Assembly (NCBI GenBank): GCA_903813345.2
Contig: CAIIXF020000007.1
Coordinates: forward strand, 4,657,730 to 4,717,729
From: Owenia fusiformis
Lineage: Eukaryota; Annelida; Polychaeta; Sabellida; Oweniidae
Direction of reading: 5' to 3'
Length of the DNA: 60,000 nucleotides
Shown: positions 44,261-56,743 of the stretch, piece by piece
Layout of the letters: each line of letters begins with the position of its first letter
How positions within the stretch are numbered: position 1 is the stretch's first letter
Notes under the pieces: model-generated
What the model was told of the DNA's origin: nothing
Databases searched by the model: none
The model's input: the letters and a program-made list of their open reading frames with translations, nothing else
Position numbers and translations under genes: made by a program

Positions 44261-46481
44261 CATTACCAGTGTTATTTTTAAGACTTTTTAAATTTGATTT
44301 TATTGCATTTTATTACTCCCTCTGGCGAGATCACAAACAGAAATATCATAGCATTTGTTTTCAGACGTTAAATTCACACATATTGAACTATAGTGTGCAA
44401 CTTTGTTTATGAATATTGCTCAGGTCAAATGTATCAGTTATCTGTGTTTTATATATGGATTGCTTCAATGCCCCTCAATGTAATTAACTGACCCTTAGGC
44501 AAAATTCAACTTGTTTTAAGTTGTAATTTAATGAACAAAACACCAGTAAAATTTATTTCAACTTATATATTGTAACTTCACTGCTAATTATTTTCTGTTT
44601 ACTACATTTTATAATGCATCTATAAATAAATGCATGGAATTTAGATTATGTGTTTACAATTCTACTTTGTGGAGGGTTTGTCAATTTAAAGAGATGCTAA
44701 TGAGACTTCTCCGTGGCATTTTCTCTTTATTCCTTTTTGTTTTTAATTTTTTACATTAAATAACAAATCAATATGCAACTTTTCACAACGTAGAATTTTA
44801 AAATATTAAGTATGAAAATTCCATTTTATAATGGAGCTCAATGGGGAAAACGACATAATTTGAAATATTTTCAAACATAGCGGCGCGATTTTCTTGAAAT
44901 TGACAGATATAATAAATATTGGTAAGACGAAGTGTTTGAAGAAAATGAAGAAAATTCACCGTCCTGGTTACGCAAAATATAGAAAAATGTGAAATAATCA
45001 TAAAAACCTGTAAAAATAGATTGAAGGGGGTGATATTCATTTTAAATGTGCCTTTCTCTACTACAGGGTAACCACAGTTTTGGTAATGGTTTACTAATTT
45101 TGAAAGCATATCTTCCAGTATGTATATCAAGCACAAGTAAAACAATAATTGAGTTATCATTAATTGGAATGGTATTATTTTATTCCTTAGGAATGATGAC
45201 AAAAAAGATCATATCACATACTAGTTCTTCCCATCAAATCGATCTATCATAATGCATATTAAACAATATAGCAGTACATCTTCAAATTCAAGAATTGTGC
45301 TAAATAGTAAAATAATAAATAAATTGCTAATCCCTTATAACTGTATTATCCCCTTCTCCGAATCATACTGAATTATAATATTTCGCCGTATGCTTATTTT
45401 AGCTGCTGTAGTTTAGGTCACTTGATGAGGTATTCAGTAACATGCTATCACTAGAGACAAATCTTGACACTAAATAATCACTCGAAATGAACGATATGAA
45501 TTCTTCATATGTTCTTCTTTGGTAATACATCCACCCTTGAAAATTCAAAGCTTTTCAATGCAATCATGAATTTAGTGATCTTGACCCTTAAAATACTTTT
45601 CAGGGGGAATAGTTTGTCCACCTGTAGCCCTTAGGTGTAGCATCTTTTTTAGCCATATTTTCCTAGGCCTGCTGGAATACCTATTTCAGTGTGCAAGTTT
45701 TGCATTGTTTTCCCATTGATCATTTGAGTTCTCACGTCAATAACATATGGAAATAAAAATGATAAGATATCAAAAAGAGTAGTTTATTTTATTGTAAAAA
45801 ATAAAACAAGGTTCGGCCAGGAAGGGAACAGGTGAAATCCTTGGGATTCATGAATTAATTAATTATCAAACTCCTGTGCAGTGATATATACCGAGACACT
45901 GCACGGGCGTTCGATTAATTATAAGAAACATATTCAAATTTCTACAATTTAGGGTAACCCTGTGTATTATTCTACTGCGCATGGTTATACCGGTGCAAAA
46001 TATTCTAAATATATGCAACTTCGACCGTTAATTTGATTTTTTGACCAACCAGATGTTTGAAAATCAAGGATTACGAGTTTCATACTGCACCGATTTTCTT
46101 CAAACTTGTTCCATTTAAAGCATAACAAAAATGCCTATTTCTGTTTCTTGTAGACCACCTGGCAGATTTGACCCAGTCTTTATAACCATCCATATATACG
46201 TCACCGAATGGAACTAGTTTAAAGGAAATCTTATCTGTAAATATTGCCTACAGGTGAGAAAGAGGATATACTGCCTTTCCCATCCGCCAAATCGCCTTGA
46301 CGTAACCGTCATGCTAAAACACCGTGAATACATCTGATAAACACTACATGAACTGTTTTCTATGCAATGATTATATACAGGCACTTATTCATTGTTACTG
46401 CGAATTTCAAAAGCCTCCAAATTGTGTGGAATAGAGCATACAATGTTTTTCAGTTCCAAGCAGGTTTCAGTACATTCTGAC
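44261..46481. other. Intergenic, no supported gene
   Basis: This is AT-rich sequence downstream of SLC22 copy B, with possible polyadenylation signals (AATAAA near 44624). The longest frame, 134 codons on the minus strand at 44798-45202, is compositionally biased and resembles no family I know. Confidence 0.4.
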
Positions 46482-46924
46482 CAATAACCCAGATGCGAGT
46501 AGAAATAATCTTGATTTACGTCATTAGAAATTCAAAATTCAGTCAAAGTAATATCATATTTGAAATCTACATGTAAAATTACATCTAGAAATGTGGTTTT
46601 AAAAAGTGTTTATCAACTTTGAAAAATTAATTTTCTTTGAAAATGTGACTTCTAGCTCGGGGAGATTCCCCATAGACCCCATGCTATAAAATCACAAAAA
46701 ATGAAATATCTTTTCTTTGAGTGGACAGATAATATTTTGCTTTACTGGACATATTTTCATTAGTATAAGTATCAGACACATAAGGGTTATATGAAAATTG
46801 AGCCACTTAAATTGATAATATTCAAGTTTAAGGGAACTTTCTTATATACCTGCCATGTTAATTGACCCGAATCAGCCACCTGGTGGTGAAACTGGTAACT
46901 ACCTACTCGCATTTGGGTAATTGT
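46482..46924. repeat. Short TIR element
   Basis: AATAACCCAGATGCGAGTAG near 46483 is inverted at 46903-46921 (CTACTCGCATTTGGGTAAT). The arms are about 20 bp and the total is about 440 bp, with no coding sequence. Confidence 0.6.
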
Positions 46925-47927
46925 ATTTTCAGATTTATTCATTGCATGATTACGTATTGCTGACCTACTAATCTGTTTAGCATATCTTTAATTGCCCTAA
47001 CCTTGTACTCCTATGTATGATGCTACCATGTGTATGCATCATGCCCTTTGATCGTACAAAGTGGATGGAGGGGGGGGGGTAACGTGTATATAAGACATGA
47101 TAAGACATGCTACTTGAATTCATTCTTAATTATGACTCCAAATTTTCCCATTTTTCATATTCCAGAGATATAATATCCATTGTTGCCCGATCTATAGCAA
47201 AAACATTGACCTTTGCACGTTGGTGATGATGCGCCTTTTTTAATAGATCTCATATCTTAGAAGGGTATCAGTTCAAAGAAATACTAGATGACCTAACATA
47301 TTTTGCCATGCACTGCGCCTATTCATTTGGCAATTCAGTTGTAAATTTTCTCTTGAAAAAATAAAGCTTCCGGATTTGTTGGATTTCTTGCAGAAATCGC
47401 CTGATCCCCCTCCATCACCGGGCGTGACGACACTAGCTCAGTTCTTATAATTTTCGACTCAAAAAACGAATAGGTGCTTTTATTTCTTCATATTTGGTAA
47501 AAACCATATGGCATTTCAAAATGGATATAGTACCTTGCTATTTTGTTTTTGATGTGAATACAAAAATACTTGTAATTCCTTAATTCCAAAGCCTGACCTA
47601 AAGATTCAATAGCCGCAGCATAATTTAAGTTTACAGTACGCCAATTTGGCCATTTCGACACTAGTTCGTTCATCGGTTACATGTAAGGTATAAGTTTTTT
47701 CTACAAAAATGTTTTTTCTAGTGGAAATTGAAAAAAACACATTTCAATTGTAGTTTTACTGATCACATGAAAAACATAGGTTGATGATGCATGAATGCAG
47801 AGGGCAAACAATCTCAAGAAAATGGAACATGCATCATTAAAGTACTGGCAAAATGTTTTTTTATTTTTTAATTATTTTGAATATAGAATGCACTGTATTA
47901 CATCTAATCGCAAAAATCAGTTCATGT

Positions 47928-50900
47928 TCAGTCAAGGTTGGGCGCGATTGACATAACCACCTCTTTTATATTGTAGATGTTGCCCCAGTGTAGGCCATGG
48001 CTATGGGGATAGAAATTGTTCCCAGTGAGGAAACTTCCACATTTATTAAACCACCAACCAACACTTTTATACTTCATACAACCAGAGTTTGGCAGTCTGT
48101 CATGGTCCCTGTCCCATGTACTAAACTCGGCTCCATTCTGGTATTTAGAAATGGACGTCGCATCAAAAGCGTCTGATGCATTGCCATGGTAACCATCAAC
48201 ATTGAGACGGTAGTTATGATGTTTGCTTTCTATCATAAAGCTATCGTAGATTGCCTCATAGTATTTGCCATCATCTGTATGGATCCCTATTGTTAGGCGT
48301 TGTCTAAAACAGTAATAAATAGAATTGAACAAGGAATATAGTTCAGTGAACAATGGTGTAGTTAACATGGTTAAAGCAACATTTGTGACTCACTCTTTTG
48401 ATCTGATTGAAGAACTTTAAAACTTTAAAATTCGATCTCATTAGTATACAGGGTGACCCAAAAACAGAACCCTCCAAAATGAAATTATGTGATCAGCTTC
48501 ATTTTTTCATGAACAGTCGAAACTACTATCTATGGATGACAATGTGAGACTAAGTTCTTTACATAGGATTTAATATTATTCTTGTTATGGTCAATTTAAA
48601 AATGTGCCCACTTTCCACAAAAAAAGAAAATGTAAGATTTTTGTGTCAACCAAAAGGTTACACATCGATTGTTAAACCAATCACATTCTTTTAGCTTTTT
48701 GTTAAGCTGCATTTTGTGAGTATAGAGGTTAAGATCATTAATGAGGAAGTGTCAAAGCAAACTTTAAGCCATCTTCATGTATGGCTGTACTGTACCTTCT
48801 CAGTGATGTTTTTGGAACTGCGTTCAATGCAATCACACACAGTGTTTTCCGGTGTTCTCATACCCCCATTCTTAGAAAACCTCCCTAGAAATGTGTAAAC
48901 TGATAATTTTTCATTCATGTGTTTAACAGTTCTCCCTTCTCCCTGTTCCAACTCATTTTTAAATATTTGACTTTTACATCACATGTCATAATGATTTTTT
49001 GAAATTTCGTCCAACAGAATTTTGTACAGCGTTTTGAGGTGTTCTTGCTCAGAGGCCAGGGATTTCAGCCATCTGATTTTTATTAGGTGTTTTAACCATT
49101 GCTTAATCTTCATTTTTCATTTAAAATATTAGATAAGGCCTTGATTTTACGTCTTCTTTGGAATTTCTTTCTGAATTTCCCATAAAATCTCAAGATATGA
49201 TTTTGTCAAAATGTTGATTTTCCGAAAATTGGACACATTCTAAGATCATCCATGATATCACAAATACTCAATTTTATGAAACAACCTTTATATCATATTA
49301 TCACCCATAGATTGTAGTTTATGCACAAAAAATTGGGTTGATAGGGTAGGTATTTAATTATTACACTTTTAGAGGGTTCTGGTTTTTCTGGGTCACCCTG
49401 CATGTGCGGTGTACATTGTTGGGGTGTTCGCTTGCGGAAAAGAGGAGGGGAAACCCAATAACTTCCGAGATTACAGGTCGATTTGAGCATTCAGCGACGA
49501 TGACTCTCGATAAAGATTTATATTATAGACGGATGTTTTCTCTGAACCCTGGGGTCCCCCCTTCATGCGAAAGTTTCTTCTTGGAAAGATTCGGTGGCTT
49601 CAAAAGCATACGCAAAATTGTTTCGGTTCGCATGTTTACGTTCCCGATCGCCATAATTTATAATTTACCTAATTTATTTATCTATTATTTATTTAATGAT
49701 ATTCAAAAATCTGACCCCACCCCCTTTTGGTGAGAAAATATTCAGTGAATGTTGTGTATTGACCTGTTTGCATTGGTTATGTAATACAGAACTTCGTTTC
49801 CAATGTAGTAGAAGTTAGTAGTCCTGTAGCTATTTTTAAGACCAAAACCTTTCGCATAATCAGTCCATGTCAATTTCGTGACCTCATCTACCTGGTTAAA
49901 AAAGAAAAAGCTCCTAAAAATAAGTCCATCATAATTTTAGTTAATTAAGCTCAAGTATAAGAATAAGAGCGTAGCTTTCTTACATGACTTTGCCTTTTTG
50001 CAATTCACCAAGAGAAGGTGATAACCCAGAATTCAAAGAGGAACCAGTCTTCATGTAATGATATACATGATATACCTAGAGGTTTATCTCCCGGGGTTTA
50101 CCTTTACATAGCGATATGAAATCTGATTTGCTCCGACCCCCATCATTTTTCATAAAGATTTGGTTAAGTTTGAATTCTGGGTTATTCTCTCTTCCGTTAA
50201 CTCGCTTGGTTTTTGGAAAAGGTACGTCATTACACTACAATATTGAGTAGTATATACACTCCCCTCCATAAGTTTGGCAATCCTGATTTCCCCATTGGAG
50301 TATGTGTTAAAGCCTCTTAATCTCATCGGAGCAAACAGATTTCAGGATATCCATTCAGTAAAAAATTCATTAAAAATATTTTTATAAAGAAAACTGAATT
50401 GTTTTGCTTTTCAGCTGGTATCAGATGGATGTATACTCCGTCATATCATAAACCAGAGACATTACACTGTGTATAGGTCTCTGGACAAACCTACCATTAT
50501 CCATTAGTTTACATAAAAATGTAGATTTTCAAAAATTCATCAGATTTGCCATTCATTTCCGACCTATTTCAATTTTTGAAAAAATGAAACAAATTGGAGG
50601 TATTGGAAATGATGTAGATTTAATTTTTCTAGCCTTAAAAGTAGTTTTTCTTCTCAGATTATTCAAATAAAAATTCAAACATAAAGATGCTTTAACAAGT
50701 CATCAATGGAGGAGTTAGGGTTGCAAAACTTATGGATAGAGTGAATCATTAAAGATGCAACTAGTTTATCATATAATGTGATGGAAAAACCACATACCTG
50801 TCTGCGCCTGTTGATGAGGATAATGGTGCTTAAATCCATACATTGTACTAAAACTGATCGCATATTATTTTGAATTACAAATGGCTCCTAAAACAAAGGT

Positions 50901-53900
50901 GAATTTTGGTAAGAGACATTCTCAAAAAGACAATGGGTGATATACAAACCCACCACTGCATACTTTTGACAGTTTTGAAATCATCCCTTGAATATATAAA
51001 TTGTGTGAAATCACCCCTTGAATATATAAATTGTTATATACTCCTCAAAAAAAGTTAAGGACCAGTGGTTTTCCTCGTAGGTTTACATGTTAACCCCCAT
51101 ATTTGTTTGAACGACTATTTTCTATGCGGGGAACAAAAGAAATCCCAATAAAGTTAATAAATCTGTATCTTGATTCTATTCCCTATAAAGTCCGCAACGT
51201 TTCAATTTTATATCTCCATTACATTGGGTCAAAATTTGATGTCAAAATTGATGAATTTCATGAAATTTAACAAAAATGGCAGATCCCACGTTAAACAAAT
51301 AGGGAATGGTGGCTTAGGGGCAACTCAGATTTTGGAATATCTATTCAGTAAAACATTTATTGGAAATACTTTCTAAGTAGAAAATTGAATGATTTTATTT
51401 TATATGCTAAATGTCTCGCTTATGTTGTTTAAATTAGCGATACGGAGCGTTAAATTAATTTTGACCACCTCACTGAACCACCTGTGTTATTTTAATAAGA
51501 GGATCATTATAAAAATTATTGAATTTGAAACCATTAACTTTTGTAAAGCCTGGACAATTAAATCATATTTTTGTCGAGTGGACAATTTAGCAAATTTAAT
51601 TATCTCTTACAATTTCAATTTTGAGAGCAATCGGATGGATGGATCGTTCCTCATATGACATGGGATCTGCCATTTTTGTTAAATTTCATAAAATTCATCA
51701 ATTTTGACCCAATGTAATGGCGATATAACATTGAAATGTTGCGGACTTTATAGGGAATAAAAGCAAGATACAGATTTATTTTCTCTATTTGGATTTCTTT
51801 TGTTCCACGCTTAGAAAATAGTCGTTCAAACAAATATGGGGGTTAACATGTAAACCTATGAGGAAAACCACTGGTCCTTAACTATTTTTGAGGAGTATAC
51901 TTTGGCATTCTATGTTACCAACATTTCAAAGTATTATCAGACATCTATTGTATAAGCTGTTTTAATAATGATACTATTACTTCCAGGTGAATAACACCAG
52001 GGCATATAATTAGTATCGAAAAGATCCCTGTTCAAAAACCGAATTCACTTGCTTGTTGTTAATCTTTTTCATTAGATAACTAACTTTCATCAAAATATAT
52101 ACATGTAGTTTATTATTTACGTAGATCATCATGTGATAATTTTATCGCTTTATCATTCGATAGCATGGTATAAAATTTCCTGGGCGGGAATGAATATGGA
52201 TTTTATACCGTGGTCAATATGATATATCTCTCGGTCCCTTCGGTCCATCAATATAAATAACATATTATGTATAAAATCCATTTTCAGTCCCTCTTAGTAA
52301 ATAACCTCCATATTTACCTTAGGCGGGGGGTATATTACATGCTGATGGTATATAACATAGTCATTGGTGTAGCTTTTCAGTTTTCTGTCGTAGCAACTCA
52401 AGTCACAACGTGACTTTACACAGTTTGACCTCTCCCTGTATATTCTGTTTGCTGGAAAAGGTGAACTGAAATTTAAACTTGGTTATAAATGTTGCAATAA
52501 ATTTTTGCCATTCTCATATTTTTAATCAATATTTCTGAATATCAGTATTTTTCATATTTACATTTTCTATATTTTAACACTTCCCCAGAATATGTATATA
52601 TGTAATGATCTGTGTCATCTTACTCTAAAGCACGGTGGTCTGTCATTCTGTCTGTCTGTCATTCTGTCTGTCCGGACATCTCCTCCTAGACCGTTTGACC
52701 TTGGGCCCTCATACTTGGTCAACATACTAAGTGGGTCAGTGGGCATTCTACGAAGGTCGGAAGTCAAAGTCATCTCAAGGTCAAAGGCCAATATCTAGGT
52801 ATTTGGCTGTTTAAGACCCTTGGTCTATGCTGTGACCCTCGACGACTTATGATTAAGTGACCTCAGGTCAAGGTCAACTTTATGGGACAAGGTAATCGCA
52901 AGGTCAAAGGTCAATATATTGATATCTGGCGTTTTAATGCATTTGGGGTCTGTTTTGACCCTTGGGGACCCATGATTAGGTGACCTAAGGTCAATGTCAT
53001 TCCTAGCTCAAATGTCAACATCTATGTATTTGGTGATTTAAGGTCCTGGAGCATGATATGACCCTTGGAGACCAATGATTAAGTGACCCGAACTTGGGGT
53101 CACTACCTTAAAATTAAATAACCTATACATCACTTGTCGAGTCTCGCATCATGCGATTGTAATTTTATGCGATCTGTCTGCACAGGATGATATAAAGTAA
53201 AAAAAATATAAAAACCCAACATACATACTGCATAAAAACCCAACATACATACTGCATAAAAACCCAACATACATACTGCTTCGCCACCAATAGTAAAAAC
53301 ATGCTATTAATCCAAAAGGACTGTATGTATTAAACATTACATTTACTTTATGTACTTACAATATATGACATAAGGCGAGTCTAGTTGGTAGCCCGCAGTA
53401 TTTCTGACCTGGATTTTAATTTTGGTCTGGAGTAAATCTTTACTATCATTGATGGATGTCCAAGTGTATTCACTATGGTTGTCTTCCACAATCCTCTTGA
53501 GCGTACCATCGATATTCTTTTTGCTTTTGTTGGTTATCTCAACTATAAAACCTGAAATGTTACTGTAATAATGTGAGATTTGTTCATGTTGGTTCGTTTA
53601 CTTTGAAATATTCAAGATTGTGTTCGTAGCAATTTTAAGTTCTCGTTGGAGAATACAAGTATTCTCTGGAGAAAGTATGAAGTTGTTGAATTTTAGACAT
53701 GACTAAGAATAAAAAGAGGCAAAAAGGTTCCTAAACTAAAGTAAGAAAAAAGAGTAGTTTTAATACTATGCACATTGTACATATGTAAACTATGCACATT
53801 TTACATATTAACCTGTAACAGTTGTCTTGTCCAAAGCTTTTCTAGGTATGGACCATCTGATGTATGTTAATGAAGACCCTGTTAGTCCCTTGAGTGAAAC

Positions 53901-55312
53901 GTATGTCAGATTGTGCACTCTCATTCCTGGCTCTGAAAGAGTTAAACAATCCCAGTTACACTTTTTTCATACCACATGCTTAATCTACAAGGAATGATGA
54001 AAATAATTTTAAGTTATGACGGTTAATTAAAAATGGCGGTCCTATGAGAATCATGAAATAAAGTATCCTTAATGAATAGAGTTACTGTAAAGGGAGCATG
54101 TTTTATTTGAACACTAAGTTATCAAACATGTCTTAGTGATAAGCATCTTTGACTTCCAAGATGTTATGAAGTTTAGGCAACAGGAACATTGTGAATTAAG
54201 TTGATTTAAAGGATATTTGGCGAACCCAGGATCAACAAATGATCGCGTATGGCAAACATCTAGAAGATGTTTTAAACATCACTTTTGGGAAACGGTTCTG
54301 GATATATTCTTCAGAAAGGTGGGTTCGAAAGCACCAGTATTACGCAAATGATGATGCAAATGAATAATTGCTGCATCATTTCGAAAGATCTATATTATTT
54401 CGACGATGGTGTGAGATTGGATAAAAGTTTTTCATACCTGCTTCATACGTTCTTACAGTTCTAAGTTGTGTGCCCCAAAACTCATTCTTTGGCCAATCTG
54501 CTTTGACAACATATGCCCGGAATCTATACATTCTGTTAGGTTTGAGACCATCTATCAAAATGTACTTTGACTTTAAGTATATTGATTTGAATCTGGGTTT
54601 CCCAATGGGCCAGTTATTCAACTCGGTGAGTCCTTCCTGGTGGTAGTAGGTGATAATCATGTAGCACCGGCTGAGTGGGCGGCAGGGCGGGAGGTTTTTC
54701 TTTTTTGTCAGCAATATTAGGACGGTATCCGTTGAGAGTGTTTCGGCTTTTAATTTAATCCTATAGGACATCATACGTTGAGTGTTTTCTGTATGCGCTC
54801 TTCCAGCAATGAAGTTGCCTTTTTCATCAACCTTCAGCGTTGTTTCAGCTTGGATTGCTAATCTCAATGAAACTAGCTTCACCGTTGAAATAAACTGCTC
54901 CGGTTCAAATGATTCTCCAGCATCTGTTGAGTTTTCGCCTGTGAAATTTAATGGCAGTTGACGGGCCATCCCATAATAAGGCCTCTTGGGATATATGTTC
55001 GATTCATCCCTCAATGGAAATAAGCCATTTGGAAGAAATTCCCCGATCACGCCCGGTTCAGTAATCCACACTCCTATAACACTTCCAGCGGGAATGACAG
55101 GTGTATTGAATGAGGATGCATTGGGATTACGAAATGGTACATATTGGAGACCAACAGATCCAGTTGGGGTTAATTCTGTTCTAAAACTTTTAAGCTCCGT
55201 GAATTTGAATGCAAGAGTATCCGGTTGGAAGACACTAATCGTCACAGTTCCATTCAGAGATGTCCGCGTATAATTCCAGCCCCTCAGATAAGCAGCACAA
55301 GGAAACACGTGG
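47928..55312 (-). CDS. Fibronectin-III / fibrinogen C-terminal domain protein (5' end not in view)
   Basis: Seven phase-compatible exons are 55312-54438, 53932-53813, 53551-53360, 52451-52318, 50887-50798, 49891-49764 and 48303-47928, giving at least 637 aa. The ~290 residues of the first exon shown are unrecognised (several N-X-S/T sites) and end in an FN3-like strand pattern (ILIDGLKPNRMYRFRAYVV). The next two exons add an FN3-like domain. A Cys-containing linker follows (52451-52318). The last three exons form a fibrinogen-related domain: WTDYAKGFG, YYIGNEVLYYIT, LNVDGYHGNASDAF, DRDHDRLPNSGC, GWWFNKC and GLHWGN..VVMSIAP. FReD proteins such as ficolins and FREPs are secreted or membrane lectins that bind carbohydrate or acetyl groups. 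The N-terminal FReD signature CDM..GGWTVIQRR is altered to CMDLSTIILINRR. Signal peptide exons must lie upstream. Confidence 0.8.
48449..49400. mobile_element. Degenerate mariner-like element
   Basis: CAGGGTGACCCAAAAACAGA at 48449 is inverted at the far end (CTGGGTCACCCTG, ending at 49400), with AGAACCCTC shared in both arms. TA precedes the left end. The 0.95-kb interior has only broken frames. It sits in the last intron of the FReD gene. Confidence 0.65.
50977..51034 (+). repeat. 29-bp direct duplication
   Basis: GAAATCA(T/C)CCCTTGAATATA and the following TAAATTGT occur twice in tandem beside the 51.0-51.9 kb foldback. Confidence 0.8.
51037..51899. mobile_element. 860-bp foldback with ~250-bp inverted arms
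   Basis: TATACTCCTCAAAAAAAGTT and the following ~230 bp recur inverted up to 51899 (GAGGAGTATA). The arms share CCCCCATATTTGTTTGAACG, AAAGTCCGCAACGTTTCAAT-like and AAAAATGGCAGATCCCA blocks. The middle is AT-rich with no transposase. TA at both ends fits a Tc1/mariner-type MITE. It lies in a FReD-gene intron. Confidence 0.85.
52640..53115 (+). repeat. Dispersed repeat rich in AGGTCA half-sites
   Basis: It starts with a CTGT/CATT-type microsatellite, then GTCCGGACATCTCCTCCTAG and TTTGACCTTGGGCC. Repeated modules with AAGGTCA follow (DR0 at 52865-52876, DR1 AGGTCAAAGGTCA at 52901-52913). I recognise this composition from abundant interspersed repeats of mollusc genomes. It lies in a FReD-gene intron. 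Confidence 0.65.
53207..53280 (+). repeat. 24-bp tandem repeat, three copies
   Basis: There are three copies of AAAAACCCAACATACATACT plus GCAT, about 80 bp from the donor of the FN3 exon at 53360. Confidence 0.9.
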
Positions 55313-55670
55313 CTACAAAATAAAATAAGTTTTTAGAACATAGAAATACGAGTGTATACAATGGGTAGGATGGCAAACCATAGTTAAGAAGTAAATTCTT
55401 CACGCGTTAAAACAACGTATACAGACGTAAACTTACGGCGTTAAATATGGTCGGCTTTTTGTCAAACGTGTTTTGTAATTCAACAATCAACACAAGTAGT
55501 ACACATCAATCCTAACCATCGAATACAAGCGTTGTTTACGGGTGTGCAGGCGTTAATTACGCTCGTGCATATGTAAAATTACACCCGTGCAGACGTTAAA
55601 TTACGCCTTTGTAGGCGTAAATTACGCCCATGAGAAGTAAATTCTACGGGCGTTCAAACAACATTTACAG
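55313..55670. repeat. Diverged internal repeats with TTACGCC modules
   Basis: GAAGTAAATTCT..ACG..GTT.AAACAAC occurs near 55389 and again near 55635. The interval contains several GGCGTAAATTACGCC-like palindromes. The whole ~285-bp block may be a small transposon that later received the LTR element at 55671. Confidence 0.45.
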
Positions 55671-56455
55671 TGTTACGTTCGAAAATAACAGAAAGTAAAA
55701 ACAGCAATTAAAAATATGATAACAATATATTTATATTTTGAAAACTAAATAATACAACAATAATATAAAGGAGGTTTAATACTTAAGTGATGTCCAATCA
55801 ATGATACGGCTTATTCTTGATGTCGATAAATGTCGTTGACGATCCTTGAGAATGTTCCAGATCACGAAATGTTTCAATAATCGTTAATAGTTCTCCAATG
55901 TTTGTAATAATTCAATAATGTTCGTCGTAATCCTATAATGTTCGTATCCAATAATGTTTGATGATAATCCACAAATGTTTATGATAATCCACGAATGTAT
56001 ATGATAATCCGTATATAGTGTGTGTTGTAATATATGTCCATATAAACTCCTCAGGTTGTGTGTTTATAGTGTTATAAATGTTCCCAAAGTAGGTGTCTGT
56101 AATATTCTGCTAAGAAGATGTCTTTTGATCAACTTTGAAATTCTGCTAACAGCCCAAATCAGCTCTCTCATTATATAGTGCAAAGGCAAAGTCCAGATGT
56201 TTCAAGAAGTTACAATTTCTGGAAATCAACACTGATTGGACATCTTAAGTCACATGATTCAATCTTGATTTAATGATTATAGTTCCAGTACTTTCTAGAA
56301 GGCCAATGGTTAATGAGTCATTCAGTTCAGTTATGTTTACAAGATATAATGTCATTGTGACCTTGACCTAAGATCTCTAATGAAGATCAGTTACAGTATA
56401 TGCATATTGATAAACTAAACTTAATGTGAATATAATAGAATATAATACTGTAACA
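55671..56455 (-). repeat. 3' LTR of the Gmr1-type element
   Basis: It is 785 bp with TG..CA termini and 6-bp inverted ends (TGTTAC/GTAACA). Tandem-like TAATGTTCG/ATGATAATCCA motifs occur inside. The partner LTR is outside the window, so age cannot be judged. Confidence 0.8.
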
Positions 56456-56743
56456 CCTCCCTCCTTAAAAGAAAAGTTTTGAATACAATGAAAAACTTTT
56501 ACAATAATATCTGGTGTAGCGAGGGTTACATTTTTTTTAAAGATGAGGTTGAGACTTACATAACATTTGTTTACAATAGTCAAATACAATAATATTTATA
56601 AAGTTACAGACTGAGTAAAACCCGAAAACATATTATACAATAATATTATCAAATCACACTCTAAGTACAATCTTTTTATTATATCAACACATAGCCTTAG
56701 GCAAATGCAGTATAAATAGAATAACCTCTTAAAAATAGAGACA

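Noticed and set aside
44798-45202. 134-codon minus-strand frame
   Set aside because: AT-driven composition, hydrophobic and low complexity, with no recognised domain or splice context.
47488-47673. 61-codon minus-strand frame downstream of the FReD stop
   Set aside because: Short and without a domain. The FReD gene already ends at 47928.
49404-49733. 109-codon plus-strand frame within a FReD intron
   Set aside because: Codon use looks less biased than its surroundings, but I recognise no domain. It is antisense to the host gene and just outside a mariner-like end; insufficient support.
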